A DNA stretch of 64,000 bases from Salvator merianae (Eukaryota > Chordata > Lepidosauria > Squamata > Teiidae), in the NCBI GenBank assembly GCA_003586115.2, contig QVOM02000034.1, positions 108,079,510 to 108,143,509 of the forward strand. Direction: 5' to 3'. The notes under the pieces are model-generated. The model made no database searches. It saw only the letters and a program-made list of their open reading frames with translations, and was not told the DNA's origin. Both the position numbers and the translations under genes were made by a program. Below, in pieces: positions 1 through 10,544 of the stretch (the first letter of the stretch is position 1; every line of letters starts with the position of its first letter).

Positions 1-129
1 TCCCTCATCACCTTCCCTCCCTGTTCATTAAAATTAAAGAGCTATGGTCTCCATGTCAAGATCTGAGCTTTTCGTTGCTGCTGAGAATTTCAAAGAGACT
101 AGGTGCCTGTCTGTGTTTACCTTTTAGTG

Positions 130-855
130 AGTGTGCAAATGCTCACTAGGTAAGTGCTTCTGCACTCTGCTACCGCCACGGCGTCCAGGAGAGGCTATGC
201 TTCTAGATGCTATTAGTTGTGGATAGCTAAAACATTGCCCACAGCTTGACTGGGAGCATCTGGATTGCCCCTGGTCAACAGCATTCGCATCCTCTTCCAG
301 GACCAACTAGGGATGTGCAAATTTCGATTCGTATTCAAAAATTTGTTCAAAGATTTGTTTTCACAAATTTTCGCATCAAAACAAAAATGACTGTTTTTGC
401 ACTTACGGGTTTTCGATCGAAAACGAAAAAGCCTATTCTTTTGCAAATATGAAATTCTTCAAATGTTCACATTTTCGCACTTTTTCGCTATGTTTAAACC
501 ATGAAAATGGTATTTTCAGTGGGAAAATTAATGTGAAAAATGCATTTTTCGATAACGGAATTTGCTGACGAATCAAAATGCGGATTTTCGATTCAAAAAT
601 TAATCAAAAATATATTTTTTTCATGCACATCCCTAGGACTGAACGCTGTGAGTGGGCAGTGCGGTGAGAACAGCATGGTGAGGCTGCAGATGTGGAGTCG
701 CGTATCATGTCCAATCACCATGGCAATGACCAGACATTGCTCTAGCCGCTGTCATGGCAACTGGACCTTCATTCACACTGCGAGTGCTGGTGATCTGGTA
801 CAGGCTATTCTAGCACTTGTAGTGCAAATGACTAGTCTTTACCAGCCTAGTGTGG
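130..855 (-). mobile_element. Old inverted-repeat DNA transposon (family 'B'), split by a MITE
   Basis: Matches, in reverse orientation, the more complete copy at 21324-21780 and the copy at 9660-10030. Shared landmarks are the 'CAGCTTGAC..GGAGCA' block, 'CACCATGGCAATG..CAG' and 'GTGCTGG..TGGTACAGG'. It has no coding capacity. The copy is interrupted at 308-635 by a younger hAT-type MITE; removing that insert joins the flanks into sequence that aligns with the uninterrupted copies. The outer ends are blurred. Family membership comes from comparing copies within this window; the hAT-like nature of the family is inferred from its termini at 21324-21780. Confidence 0.65.
308..635 (+). mobile_element. 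hAT-type MITE (family 'A') nested in an older transposon
   Basis: This is a 328-bp non-coding element with perfect 12-bp terminal inverted repeats, TAGGGATGTGCA at 308-319 and TGCACATCCCTA at 624-635. Flanking octamers GGACCAAC and GGACTGAA agree at 5 of 8 positions, as expected for an aged 8-bp hAT target duplication. The interior is rich in TTTTCG/TTCGATTC motifs. It shares its layout with the copies at 7969-8315, 31202-31516, 35426-35741 and, reversed, 58852-59190. No reading frame of note is present, so it would need transposase supplied in trans. Confidence 0.8.
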
Positions 856-1254
856 TATTGGTTGTGTAAAATCAAGGGGGATCCTCTCCTAACATCCTCT
901 CCTGCTTCCCTAGGTGAATCCCTATTTGGAATCTGGACTACTTTTCTAAAAACATATTTTTTTAAAAAAAGCTGCTACCTTAAATATATTAAGTCAAGGC
1001 AAGCCTCAGCTTTCTCTGGTGTTCCTGTGGCAATATCAGTCTCCCTTTCCCCTCCATTTTAAATTGAATAACCCACCTGTGCCTCTGTTACTTAAAGAAA
1101 TAGGACAAGGAAAAACAGAAAAAGAGAGTATGTTTTGTATGACTGTAGACTTAAGGGGAAAATGGCTACTGGGGCTGAAAGCAAGCCGCAAACTTTGTGG
1201 TTTGAGGGCATAATGGGACACTGATAGTCTATCCCAAATATTTTTAGTATAATA
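856..1254. other. No recognised feature
   Basis: A/T-rich single-copy-looking DNA with short homopolymer runs. No repeat boundary, coding signature or RNA gene is seen. Confidence 0.5.
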
Positions 1255-1390
1255 ATAATAATCCAGTGACCTCAGTATGTGCAATAAATGCTGGAGGAGA
1301 AGGCAAAATTACAAAATCATTTTTAAAAATGTCTTTGCCCCATGGGAATGTTTTATTAAATTTAAAATTTAAAATTAAGTTAATTTATTC
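1255..1390 (+). repeat. Local duplication, copy 1
   Basis: Closely matches 2112-2240 in the same orientation. Both copies read AATAATCCAGTG, then 'CAATAAATGCTGGAGGAGAA', then 'CTTTGCCCCATGGGAATG' followed by TTTTATTAAATT. The similarity fades on both sides. It is either two members of an uncatalogued dispersed repeat or a local duplication about 850 bp apart. Confidence 0.75.
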
Positions 1391-1477
1391 ACATTGATTG
1401 AACTAAAACATTGAAGTATCGGTGGCTGAGGAAACAGCTCCTCCACACAGTGACAAGCACTGCTGACTTTTTTTAAT

Positions 1478-1556
1478 CTGTTTTTACTGTTGTAACCTGC
1501 CCTGAGACCTTGGAGCATAGGGTGGGATAAAAATACAAATAAATAAATAAATACAT
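1478..1556 (+). repeat. SINE/LINE 3'-tail-like fragment
   Basis: Contains 'GTTGTAACCTGCCCTGAGACC' interrupted as TTGTAACCTGCC-CTGAG, then GGGTGGGATAAAAAT and an (AAAT)n tail. This 'ACC(G)CCCTGAG...GGGTGGGATA' layout is a common short retroposon tail in lizard genomes. Similar tails on the other strand lie at 4222-4272 and 61270-61400. The exact family cannot be assigned by eye. Confidence 0.55.
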
Positions 1557-2111
1557 TAAAGCTAAATAGGCTTCCATAATTATGGTTCTGGCCGAAGAAC
1601 ACGGTTTTGCATTGTCTGCTAAAATGCTCACAGATATGTATTGGTTGTTCTATGGCTTTAATGCTAAATATTAATATCTTGCTGTAATGTATTTTGAAGG
1701 CATGATATCTACAATATAAAGAGCTATTAGAGGAATGGCGTCAAGGCTGGACAACCATTTGTCAGCGATACTTTTATTTGAATTTCTTACATGGGGAGGG
1801 ATGTGGCTCACTGACCTATCTAGTCACTTCCAACTTTATGGTTCACTGCAAAGAACGGAGAGATGTTTGGCCCATTTGTCATTTCGAAGAAGGGGATGTT
1901 TGAATTAGAGATTTGTGTTTCTGAAACAGTAGTGGAGCAGCTCAGGGAAGTTTTCTGTTTAAGAAGGTCAAAACTGAAACGTAACACACCAACAGAAAAA
2001 AATACACATTTCCTTAATAGGTTGTAGATCAAAATAACCTCACTGCCAGAGAAACATATTATGTAAAAAGGCAAAGATGACCTAAAATCTGGATTATTGG
2101 TGATCACAGAA
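1557..2111. other. No recognised feature
   Basis: A/T-rich DNA between the SINE-like tail and the second copy of the local duplication. Nothing interpretable is seen. Confidence 0.45.
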
Positions 2112-2240
2112 TAATCCAGTGTGGTCAGTATGTACAATAAATGCTGGAGGAGAAGGGAAAATGATAAAATCCGTCTTAAAAATATCTTTGCCCCATGGGA
2201 ATGTTTTATTAAATTAAAAATCAGGTTAATTTATACCCAT
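2112..2240 (+). repeat. Local duplication, copy 2
   Basis: Second copy of the 1255-1390 segment, with about 85% identity by eye over the shared core and small indels near TTAAATTAAAAATC. The sequence on both sides differs from that flanking copy 1. Confidence 0.75.
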
Positions 2241-2399
2241 GGCATAAATTGTCTCCGTCTCCTTGACTTCCTCTGGTTCTGCCTGCTTGACCTGTCCACA
2301 CCTGCACCAACTCAGCCCAAAAGCCCACTAGCTGCCACTAGTTTCACTAGTTCTTAGCCGTTGGAGAATATGGAGGACGGCTCTGGAGACTGTGTAATC

Positions 2400-2538
2400 T
2401 TGGGACTGGCATGATGGCTGTTCCAAAACAGCTGTCCAAAAGCAGACAGCTTGTTCTGGGACAGTAGGAGTGGTCCAGCTATTGGAACCACTTCAGGCTG
2501 GCCTGGGCCAGGAAAGGTAAGTGCAAAAAGGCCCTTAG
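2400..2538 (+). mobile_element. 3' end of fold-back DNA transposon (family 'C')
   Basis: Ends in 'GGCCTGGGCCAGGAAAGGTAAGTGCAAAAAGGCCC', seen here as GGTAAGTGCAAAAAGGCCC. This is the same terminal block found at 6340-6361, 10680-10697 and 37200-37223. Only the 3' part is recognisable, and the copy is truncated or diverged upstream. Confidence 0.55.
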
Positions 2539-2544
2539 AGGAAA

Positions 2545-3655
2545 AAATTGATTCAACTGCCAAGATTCAAGCGGCAAAGATTTAAAATGGAAGTGAACCA
2601 GAAGAATTGCATGACCAGTGATATCAAAAGCCAAGATCAAAGAGAAGGAAAAAGATCATATTCCCAGGTCTCTCTCAATCTTTCAGAAATCATCTATCAC
2701 TTATAGGTTTAAAACAGTAGCAATATTTTACCTTCTGTGTACAAAGGAAATGCCAAAAACATTACATTTTTATGGGGACAAGTGTAGGAGGAACAAGGTG
2801 TGGAAGAGGCAAAAAGAGAAATTACTTATTTCAAATCAGGAAGGACTGTTTCCCTCCTTTCCCTAAGCTGATAGAAACAGTCATTTAGAAAGAGAGTTGC
2901 AAGATCTGAAGTAAATTAATCCTCATCAGCCTATCAGTTTTCCCTACTTTTTCTAAGTCACTAAAAAGAATTCACAGCTAGATAATCATCAATGTGGAGA
3001 TACTACATGCCTTCTTTTTAAAAAATAAACACCTCTCAGTGAACATTTCCTATGGAAATTCCGCTTAAGAAACTTGCTTATAGAAGAATTGTAAAGCAGC
3101 TACTATACCATGTTTGTAGCTGACTTGTATCAAGGTGGCATGGTACCTCTTAAAGGTAGCAGAACAGACTTTTTAGAAGCCTTTTTTAAAGGTACAGGCC
3201 CTTCAAATTGCATTGAACAGCTTGTTGGACACACATGCAGGTTTGCTTCGAATTTGAACACAACATGCAAACACTGTGGTTGTTCGGTTTGTTAATGAAC
3301 ACTTCAAACACCCCCTGTTCACGGCAGACTACAAACTGAACTAGTTTAGCATACCTCTATTGAGTAGTGATTTGCCATTCTCACTTTAAGTTGCTGAAGG
3401 ACTGTGGGATTGGACTTTGACCCCACTGCCACATTTCATCAAAGCATTTCTCATTGCTCCTCAGGAATAGGGATAGTAGAGCTGGCAGTGGCAAAGAGGC
3501 AGATTAGTACTGTGTTTCAACTTTGCTACAGCAGTCAAGAAGAACTTCATCCTATCCTGGGGTTCTTTTTTGGTGGGGAGGAGAAGTCAGCGCTATAGAA
3601 AATACTACTGATGTTCAGTAACAGCTAGTGCAGGCAGGCACAGACAGAAGTGAAT
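2545..3655. other. Mostly unannotated; possible degraded MITE
   Basis: Mostly single-copy-looking DNA. At about 3225-3352 a run of TTCGAATTTGAACAC, GTTCGGTTTG and GAACTAGTTTAG resembles the interior of family A MITEs, but no convincing termini are visible. Confidence 0.35.
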
Positions 3656-3661
3656 TTCATA

Positions 3662-4156
3662 AAAGCAACTTCAAACAAAGACAATGAAAGAGTACATGGG
3701 GTTAAAATGATGGAGTTGGTCGAGATGGACAAACTGACAAATCTTTTGAGAATTAAGACAGTTGATAGGTTTTACAGGAACTGGAAACCCTTTATTGACT
3801 TTCTGCAAGAGATGGATAATGGACTTGCGATTGCTGGATTGGAAGAGTAAAAAGAAGAAGAAGAAGAAGAAGAAGAAGAAGAAGAAGAAGAAGAAGAAGA
3901 AGAAGAAGAAGAAGAAGAAGAAGAAGAAGAAGAAGAAGAAGAAGAAGAAGAAGAAGAAGAAGAAGAAGAAGAAGAAGAAGAAGAAGAAGAAGAAAGAAGA
4001 GTTTCAGTGAAAAAAAGAAGAAGGAAGGAGTACAGGATGTCGAAGAACATGAAGTTTAGAAGAAACTGATAATGAAGGATGAATTTGATAATAATAGTGA
4101 CTCAAGAATATAATGTAAACTGTAATTTTATATATTTGAAGTAAAAAAAAAAAAAA
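3662..4156 (+). pseudogene. L1 LINE 3' end: ORF2 C-terminus plus 3' tail
   Basis: A + strand frame at 3690-3850 encodes MMELVEMDKLTNLLR and NWKPFIDFLQEMDN, the extreme C-terminus of L1 ORF2 as in the longer L1 copy at 59655-60765 (there NWKPFIDFLQELDN after frame shifts). The stop at 3848-3850 is followed by an A/G-rich 3' UTR containing an expanded AAG tract, then ends with TTTATATATTTGAAGT and a poly(A) run at 4143-4156. The copy is extremely 5'-truncated, as is usual for L1, and is not functional. The frame reaches its stop intact, so the copy is not extremely old. Confidence 0.85.
3852..3999 (+). repeat. (AAG)n microsatellite, about 49 units
   Basis: An almost pure AAG/GAA tract inside the L1 3' UTR, with one AAAG interruption near 3993. 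Long GAA:TTC tracts can form triplex DNA. The tract probably grew from the purine-rich L1 tail. The exact length may be affected by assembly. Confidence 0.97.
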
Positions 4157-4221
4157 CAGTACTTGGGCACTAGTAGATACTGGCAATGTTATGGCCATGA
4201 TGGAGGCCTATCAGCTAACAC

Positions 4222-4272
4222 ATATTATTTACTTATTTGCATTTTTATCCCACCCTATACCCAAAGGTCTTC
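4222..4272 (-). repeat. SINE/LINE tail-like fragment, reverse
   Basis: ATTTACTTATTTGCATTTTTATCCCACCCTATACCCAAAGGTCTT reads on the minus strand as AAGACC..GGGTATAGGGTGGGATAAAAAT followed by (AAAT)-like tail, seen here in pieces of under 20 bases. It is the same tail type as 1478-1556. Confidence 0.55.
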
Positions 4273-4283
4273 CATACATAGGC

Positions 4284-4573
4284 TGTGTCTCCACTTCAGC
4301 TCAGAACAGACTGGAGGACGGTCACATTGTTCACTGCATCATTAGAAGCTTCCACATCTCCATTTTGGAGCACAGAGACACCTGATAGTGTGGAAAACAA
4401 GGTGTTTTTGCTGAGATCAGATAATTTCACTTGGCAATAGAAGATGCTTATCACAGCAGTTGCAATTTCTGGGGGCAGTGAGCTTGACTTATAGCACATC
4501 CTACCACCACACATGGAGACATGATGACTTATCCCATTCAGAAAGGGGCCCCTCTAAGGAAGTGGAGACGTGG
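4284..4573. mobile_element. Short DNA transposon with inverted termini
   Basis: GTCTCCACTTC at 4287-4297 and GAAGTGGAGAC at 4559-4569 form a perfect 11-bp inverted repeat about 280 bp apart, with weaker complementarity outside. The interior has no coding capacity. No target duplication is evident. A chance inverted repeat remains possible, but the size and setting suit a MITE. Confidence 0.45.
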
Positions 4574-4798
4574 CTGTTATTCATGATCTAATTCATAATA
4601 CTGAAGTGGCAGATGTTCCCAAGACCATAGCTGGAAACCTTGCTTTGATGTCATCCAAAGGATTCCATAAGCCCCTGCTGATTCCTAGGATGTTGTTTTA
4701 AAAAAAAATTCTACCCAAAAAACGAAGGTACATAGAATATATATACAATGCCAGAAGTTTCTCCATCATGAAATTTTCTTTTTAATTGCATCTAAACT

Positions 4799-5241
4799 GG
4801 GGCTGCCTCCAGACATAAAGAGGTAATCTGGGATCTAAAGAAGATCCCACAATTGCCTCTTGCTGCCATCCCCACCCCCACCAGAAAAGGGATGCAATTG
4901 TGGGCTTACCTTCACTTTTGCTGGGTCCTTGCAGAATGACTTCCCTTGCAGCTACAGGAAGTCAGACAAGTGCTTGCCTATTTACTTTTGCTATTATTTT
5001 GCACACTTGGCTGGCTTTCAGTAGCCCCAAGCGAGCTCATTCTGGAGGGGCCTGACAAACGTGGAAGTAAGAATCACTATTACAGGATGCCCAGCATTAT
5101 TGCCAGATTTCTCATAATAGCAATATTACAGGTTATTGATTGACTAACCAGGACTAAATTGGGAATGCCACAATTATTTCTGGCATTCCCAATATGGTGC
5201 TGGGAGAATTGTGGGTTTTAGTCTATGCCTGGAGTCACCCT
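4799..5241. mobile_element. Fold-back element with internal hairpin
   Basis: The left end GGGGCTGCCTCCAGACATA is imperfectly complementary to the right end TATGCCTGGAGTCACCCT. Inside, ACAATTGCC and TGCAATTGTGGG form a second inverted pair. TTGGGAATGCCA (5159-5170) pairs perfectly with TGGCATTCCCAA (5181-5192) around a 10-base loop. No coding frame or target duplication is seen. A MITE is inferred. Confidence 0.45.
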
Positions 5242-5894
5242 GGGTGAAGTCCCTCACACTTCTTTTTATATTCTACATCTGCCTTCACCTTTAGCTAGGA
5301 GTCACTGAGTATGTACAGATTTCGCAAGTTTTCTAACAAGTCTATTGGGGGGGGGGGGCATTTCATAATATGAAGAGCCTCAGCTGAGTATTAGTACCCT
5401 AACCTCTGGCAAAGCAGTTCTGTACCAGATATAATAAACAATCCTGTATAAACGGACTGTGACCACTTCTTAAATTTATTCCAGACATACTTAAGTAATT
5501 AGGCTCTCCAGAGGCTGAAATAATAAAGCTGTGTGATAGAAAGCCAAGTGCAATCTGATTGGCCCACTGCAGGACTTCACCCTTAAAGATTTTTTAAAAA
5601 GAAAAAAAAAGAAGCAATGTTACGCAGCAAACTCCAATTTCTGTGTAGATTATTTTTCACAGCTGGAAGGAAAAGGCTAGTATAATATGTAATAATGGGA
5701 ATAAGTAAAACGCGCCTTTAAACTTTATCTTTCTGTGATGGAACACCATGTTTGCCTACTTCAGAGTAGTGGAGTCTGTTGTTGTTTTTTAAGCCAAGCA
5801 CTCTTCTTTTGTTTAAAGGTTAAAGTGTATAAAAGTTGCTAGTTCTATGAGAATGGTAAGTAACTTTGTGGGGAAGAAGCTGCATTATAATACT
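5242..5894. other. No recognised feature; short poly(G)
   Basis: Single-copy-looking DNA. A 12-base G run lies at about 5347-5358. No coding or repeat signal is identified. Confidence 0.45.
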
Positions 5895-6361
5895 TAGGCT
5901 GCATTCACAAGTAGCAAAAACAGTATTTCAAAAGTGCTTTGGAGATGGAAGAATGTGGCCCTTATGTTTTCATCCCATCTCTATTCCACCTTTTCTACCC
6001 TAGAATGTTCATGAGGGAGGGGAGGGGTAAACTGACCAAAATGGCTGCCTGGACCAGGATACCAGTAGAAGGATGCATGCCTCCCTGTTTCAGTTTAACA
6101 GGGGTACTCAATTTTGCCATACTGCCAAAATGGGTTCCCCTGGGGCTCCAAGGCTAGGAACTTTACTCCCTAGCCATCAGACAGACCAGACACTAGTTCC
6201 AAAGATCAAGTGATCTTCAGAGCCAACATGGGGATTGACCAAGGTCAGCCTTCTGAGAGTGCATTCTGGGACACAATGGGGCCATTTCTGCCACCAGAAC
6301 CACTCTAGCTTGGCCTGGTTTGGCTGGAGTGGGCCAGCCAAGTAAGTGCAGAAATGGCCTA
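5895..6361 (+). mobile_element. Fold-back DNA transposon (family 'C'), near full length
   Basis: Starts TAGGCTGCATTCACAAGT and ends GTAAGTGCAGAAATGGCCTA, giving inverted ends about 467 bp apart. It shares with 36764-37223 the blocks 'CCAAAATGG.TTCCCCT.GGGCTC', 'TAGGAACTTT..TCCCTAGCCA', 'CCAAAGATCA' and 'CAGCTTGGCCTGGT'. It carries the degraded central dyad ACCAGTAGAAG..TTTAACAGGGGTACT. It has no coding capacity. No clear 8-bp duplication is seen at the ends. Confidence 0.65.
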
Positions 6362-7968
6362 AGCCAGTTTAAATGGTCATTGTGAAGCTCAGATTACCAG
6401 TGTTGAAGCATGTGAGTCTACAACATAATGAATTATTCTATATACACTTGACTTGTGCAATATTTACATCACCATGTTGTGCTTAATCTTATGGATTTTG
6501 GTGGAGTCACATAATTCCTAAACCCATTTTGAGCAGTGCCATCATCAATATTAACTGAAGAGGCCTGATTAAAATTAATGTCAAAACAGTTCAGGTCTGG
6601 CTTAAGGGGATGCAAGAAGTGCAGCTCCACAGGGGTGCTTCCTCTGGGGAGGGGGGCACCACTTGGTCATGAAAACAAGCTTGTCAGGCACTGATATACA
6701 GAAGGGCAGCCTTGGTGTCATGCCCTCATACGAGCTCCCACCTCCATCTGCCATAGCTGCAGTTTCTGCTGCAGCCTCCCTTGCATTCCACAAACGTATC
6801 TACCTCTTGATAGTGCTCCAAAATGAAGAAGCAGCTCTCTGGGGGCCCTATGGAAAGACTGAGGACTGCTGCTTCCATAGTTCCTACACTCCACTGCCTT
6901 CCCTAGCCAGGTTGTACTGGCACCCAGTAAAGTGCAGAAATGCCTCACTAGGCTGATGGTCAAATGGAGGCCTATGAGCCACCACTGTCACAGTTCCCAC
7001 CTTGCCATACCGTGCCACTATGCCCACTGGCTAGTTCATGTTGGCACCTAAGATGCAGGAGAAGCATCTCATTGGACTGCTGGATGGATGGGAAGACTAT
7101 AGACCACTGGTACCCCTGGGGACAGGGAAGAAGGCCATGCTGGGACAGAGACCTCCTGCATCCAGGCACCCTGATTAAGTGTCCTGTCCTGCCACACCCC
7201 CACTACCCATAACACTGAACACCCTTGCAAAAGCCCTGTGGCCATTCTTCACAATGTGCAGAGCTGGTGAGTTTTACAGAGCCCTTGCCTTCAAGCAAGG
7301 TAGATTTCTTTTCATTTTTCAGCTACCACGTGTTTCTTTACAGGGCCCACCACTGATTTTTGAGTGGTTTACATGCCCAGTCTCCCCAGACATTTTTCTC
7401 AGCTGCCTTTCCTTGAGAAAATTTGGTGCTCTGGAGCTTTCGTTGCTCTATTTTTTGTTTACAGGGATGTACTGGTGCCAGGAGGTTTCTGCACCTGCAC
7501 TCCTATTTAGAAAAGGCTGAAGAAGTCTGTGCAAAGCTTGCACCTTAATCACTCAACAAAAACAAAGCATTCCAGAGAAAGTTTGGAGAGATGAACACCT
7601 CAAACAGCAGAGGTGGGGCTCCCACAACCCCTTGGACGGTGGAATGGCTCATCCAACAGGATAGCACAAAGACCTGCTATCTGCATTCTGATAAGAATCT
7701 GGTTCCATTTTTATTTTTCGATTTTGACAAATTACATTAGGATTTAACTTTTTTTTACTTTTCTTTTTTCCACCCTTGCATGCATGCTTTCCCAAGGGAA
7801 TTTAAGAGCCAATCATGAAAGGAAACAACTTACTGTGCACCCTTTCCACTCTGTTAACAGATATAAGGACAAGAATGCCCTAAGTAATACCAGGTTAGAA
7901 AGAATGACAAAGGAAAGGGAAATCTATTTTTATGTAACACTTTTATTTGGCTATAGAAATATTATTGA
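6362..7968. other. Unannotated; diverged tandem segment
   Basis: Mostly without recognisable elements. Between about 6893 and 7115 two diverged units of about 128 bp share GTACTGGCACC/TGTTGGCACC, TGCCTCACTAGGCTGATGG/ATCTCATTGGACTGCTGG and GAGCCACCACTG/AGACCACTGG, suggesting an old tandem duplication. Open frames here lack any family signature. Confidence 0.35.
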
Positions 7969-8315
7969 TAGAGATGTGCAAACTTCATTTCAGCTTTCAA
8001 CATTCGATCAAATATTTCACATTCATGGATTCTCAAATCAAATTAAAAAACTGGTTGTTTTTTTCATTTTCAGCATTCGATTGAAATAAACCAGCCTCTT
8101 CTTTCATGAAAGCAGAATATTCATTTGAATATTCACATTTTCACTGCGTTTTAACTCATGAAAAGGCATTTTTAATGGGGAAAACATTGCAAAAACCATG
8201 CAAACAAATGCAAAAAGATCCTTTTTCGACATTATGATTCTCTGACAAAGCAAAAATACAGATTTTCACTTCGGCAGCAAATAAAAAATGTGAAATTTGT
8301 TTGTGCATACCCCTC
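7969..8315 (+). mobile_element. hAT-type MITE (family 'A')
   Basis: The 5' end is TAGAGATGTGCA and the 3' end TGCATACCCCTC, an imperfect inverted repeat. The flanks ATTATTGA (7961-7968) and ATTATTGT (8316-8323) form a 7-of-8 target duplication, diagnostic of a hAT-like insertion. The interior (e.g. AATATTCATTTGAATATTCAC, in two pieces, and AATGGGGAAAAC) aligns well with 58852-59190 in reverse orientation. It is non-coding, 347 bp. Confidence 0.85.
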
Positions 8316-9659
8316 ATTATTGTGCCTCAAACTTTTATATGCAAATCTATCCTGTTCATATTCTATTTCTTTAAAAAAAGATAATAGAATTTTCCCCTCC
8401 CCCAAAAAGTGGGTTTGACAAAAAAACAAATCCCAAGACTGTCTATTTATTTACTGATTACCCATCTTAAAGCTGCAAATAGATCCAGTGCTTAAATGCA
8501 TTCCCATTTTTTATTACTGCTTTGTAAATATCATTGTATTTTTTTTCTGAAATAAATAAATTGAGAACTGAGAGACAAATGAAAATGAACTAGCTATTCT
8601 CAGACACATGAGCGTTAATTATCAAGACAGCTTTATGATTCTGTTTGGAGGTTTAGCAGACTTTACAGTCTTCTTGACTTTCAATAAAAAGTGCCAATTT
8701 TTTTTCTCTGTATTTATAAAGTAATGGTATCAACTTACTCCACAAATAGGAAAGAGCAAGAGTGGGGGAAGGTGACATCTGTGTATTCAGCCTGCTGCAC
8801 TCTGAGAAAAACCCTTGTCTGTGTATGTCTAGGGGCTGGCATCTTGTATGGCATCTGTGTGTTTCAACATTACAATCTGTGAGAGAACCTTGTCTGGGGT
8901 GTGCATAAACATTTGAGAATACTATCTATGTCTTTAAGATGTGGCTAGGAAACTGAACAACTCAACATTTAAAAAAGCTGGGGGGGCATCAAAAATAATG
9001 CCACAGAAGACACCACTAATGTTAGAGCCATCTCTGAAACTTGGAATCACTGCAGAATAGGCTTGATCATATACTCCTTTTGTGGGCTGGGTGGCACTGT
9101 GGTAATTGGCCATTAAAACAAAAAAAGCAAAAACACTGTCTGCAATAGCCAGGAGACAAACACAAGAATTGTCTAAAATAATGAACATCTAAGCTTACAG
9201 TATCCCTTTTCCGGGGTACTTCTTGACACTCGTGTAGGATTTTCATGCTATATCTGACCCATTCCAGGTCCTGAGCTGAATTTGAAAATCATATTATCCC
9301 AACATGCAGTTGTGAGAGCCCAATTTATTCCTTTTTCTCCAGCTCTCACTAGGAAATCCAGTCAGAACAATTTTCTTTCCCTTCCAGGTGAGATTTTATC
9401 ATTAATATGTCAGAATTTCCATTTCTCCCCTTCCCTTTGCACAACACGTGGAACTAAGAGGCAAGTCTAAACTCTTATGTGCTATAACCATAGCTGTCTT
9501 CAGGGCAAGAACTGTTTCCCATAAGAATAAGCAACGGAGTCCTGCACTGCTTACTTGGGCTCCCCAGAAGTCAAGGAAAACGAGTGTAGATTTTCCTCCA
9601 CATTTGGATAATATTAGGGATGTCCTGTTGATTTTCAAAATCTGTATCATCTTTCTTCT
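8316..9659. other. No recognised feature
   Basis: About 1.3 kb of A/T-rich DNA. A weak TATTTATTTACTGATTACCC string at 8444 might be a decayed SINE tail. No genes are seen. Confidence 0.4.
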
Positions 9660-10030
9660 CACAAAGCTGGCCAAGACCCAGTGGTGCAGCAACCATTCAC
9701 ACTGCAAGTGATGGAATAGCCCTGAACCAGGCTTCTGGCACTCACAGTGCAAATGCAGGCCCGATCGCCATGACAGTGGCCATGGCAATGTCCAACTGTT
9801 GCCATGGCAAGCAGGATGCAGTGTGCTGTCTGCTCACAGCATTCATACCAAGAAGAGGGTGCAAACACTGCTGACCAGGAGCAATCTAGCTGTTCCCAGA
9901 CAGTGTTTTAGCTGTCCACAGCTAGAAGCATATGTGAACGGCTGCAGCCGCAGAGGAGTGTGGATGCACTTCACCAGTGTCTCCATGCTCACTACAAGGT
10001 AGTGTTTGTCTCCAACCATGGCAAAACCAA
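9660..10030 (+). mobile_element. DNA transposon (family 'B') copy
   Basis: Shares order and orientation with 21324-21780: CACTTGCAGTG..., GAACCAGGCTTCTGGCACT, CCATGACAGTGGCCATGGC, GGTGCAAACACTGCTGACC, AGGAGCAATCTAGCTG and GTCTCCATGCTCAC. Terminal repeats are not preserved. It is non-coding. Confidence 0.65.
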
Positions 10031-10544
10031 TGTGGTTCTGCAAAGGGGTGGTTCTGCACCCCTTTTGATACCAACAAAGGTATCTTTTTCAAATGCCGCC
10101 GTGTCCCTCCACATGAGGTGGTGCTTATCTGTATCTGTCTGCTCTAAAGTATGCAACTTAATTAAAGATAAAAGGGACCTCTAGCTCATATTTTCAGGAT
10201 TTGCTGAAGAGTTTGCAACTGTCTGGTGTGCTGCTGTGTTCCCAGGGTTTAGCTGACACACCTAAAGTGACAGACTGGCCATGAACTGCTAGGATTTGAG
10301 CTTTAAACCATGGCAGGAGTCTGAAAGTAAGCTTCTGGAGCAGGAGTGTTGCTGGTAGCTAGGATACTGGTGGCAAGGCTTCTGGACTCTATTTCAACAA
10401 GCAGTCTACCAGCAAGAAGCTGGTAGGGAGGGGGCAGGTCCTTGTTTACACAAGCAGCTGGAGCTGATCACAAAAATATGAGCAGATGGAAGACACCTCA
10501 AAGGACTCAGATTTGGGTTGGATTTTCTTTGCTGCAACATTTAG
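10031..10544. other. No recognised feature
   Basis: Nothing interpretable apart from a short CAGCTGGAGCTG dyad near 10456. Confidence 0.4.

Noticed and set aside
3220..3352. Family A MITE
   Set aside because: GTTCG/TTCGAA words are suggestive, but neither terminus nor a target duplication can be seen, so it is noted only in the gap entry.
3762..4050. Poly-Lys and poly-Ser frames
   Set aside because: These are translations of the AAG microsatellite on either strand, not proteins.
9402..9788. 128-codon minus-strand frame
   Set aside because: It runs into a family B transposon copy and shows no conserved wording.
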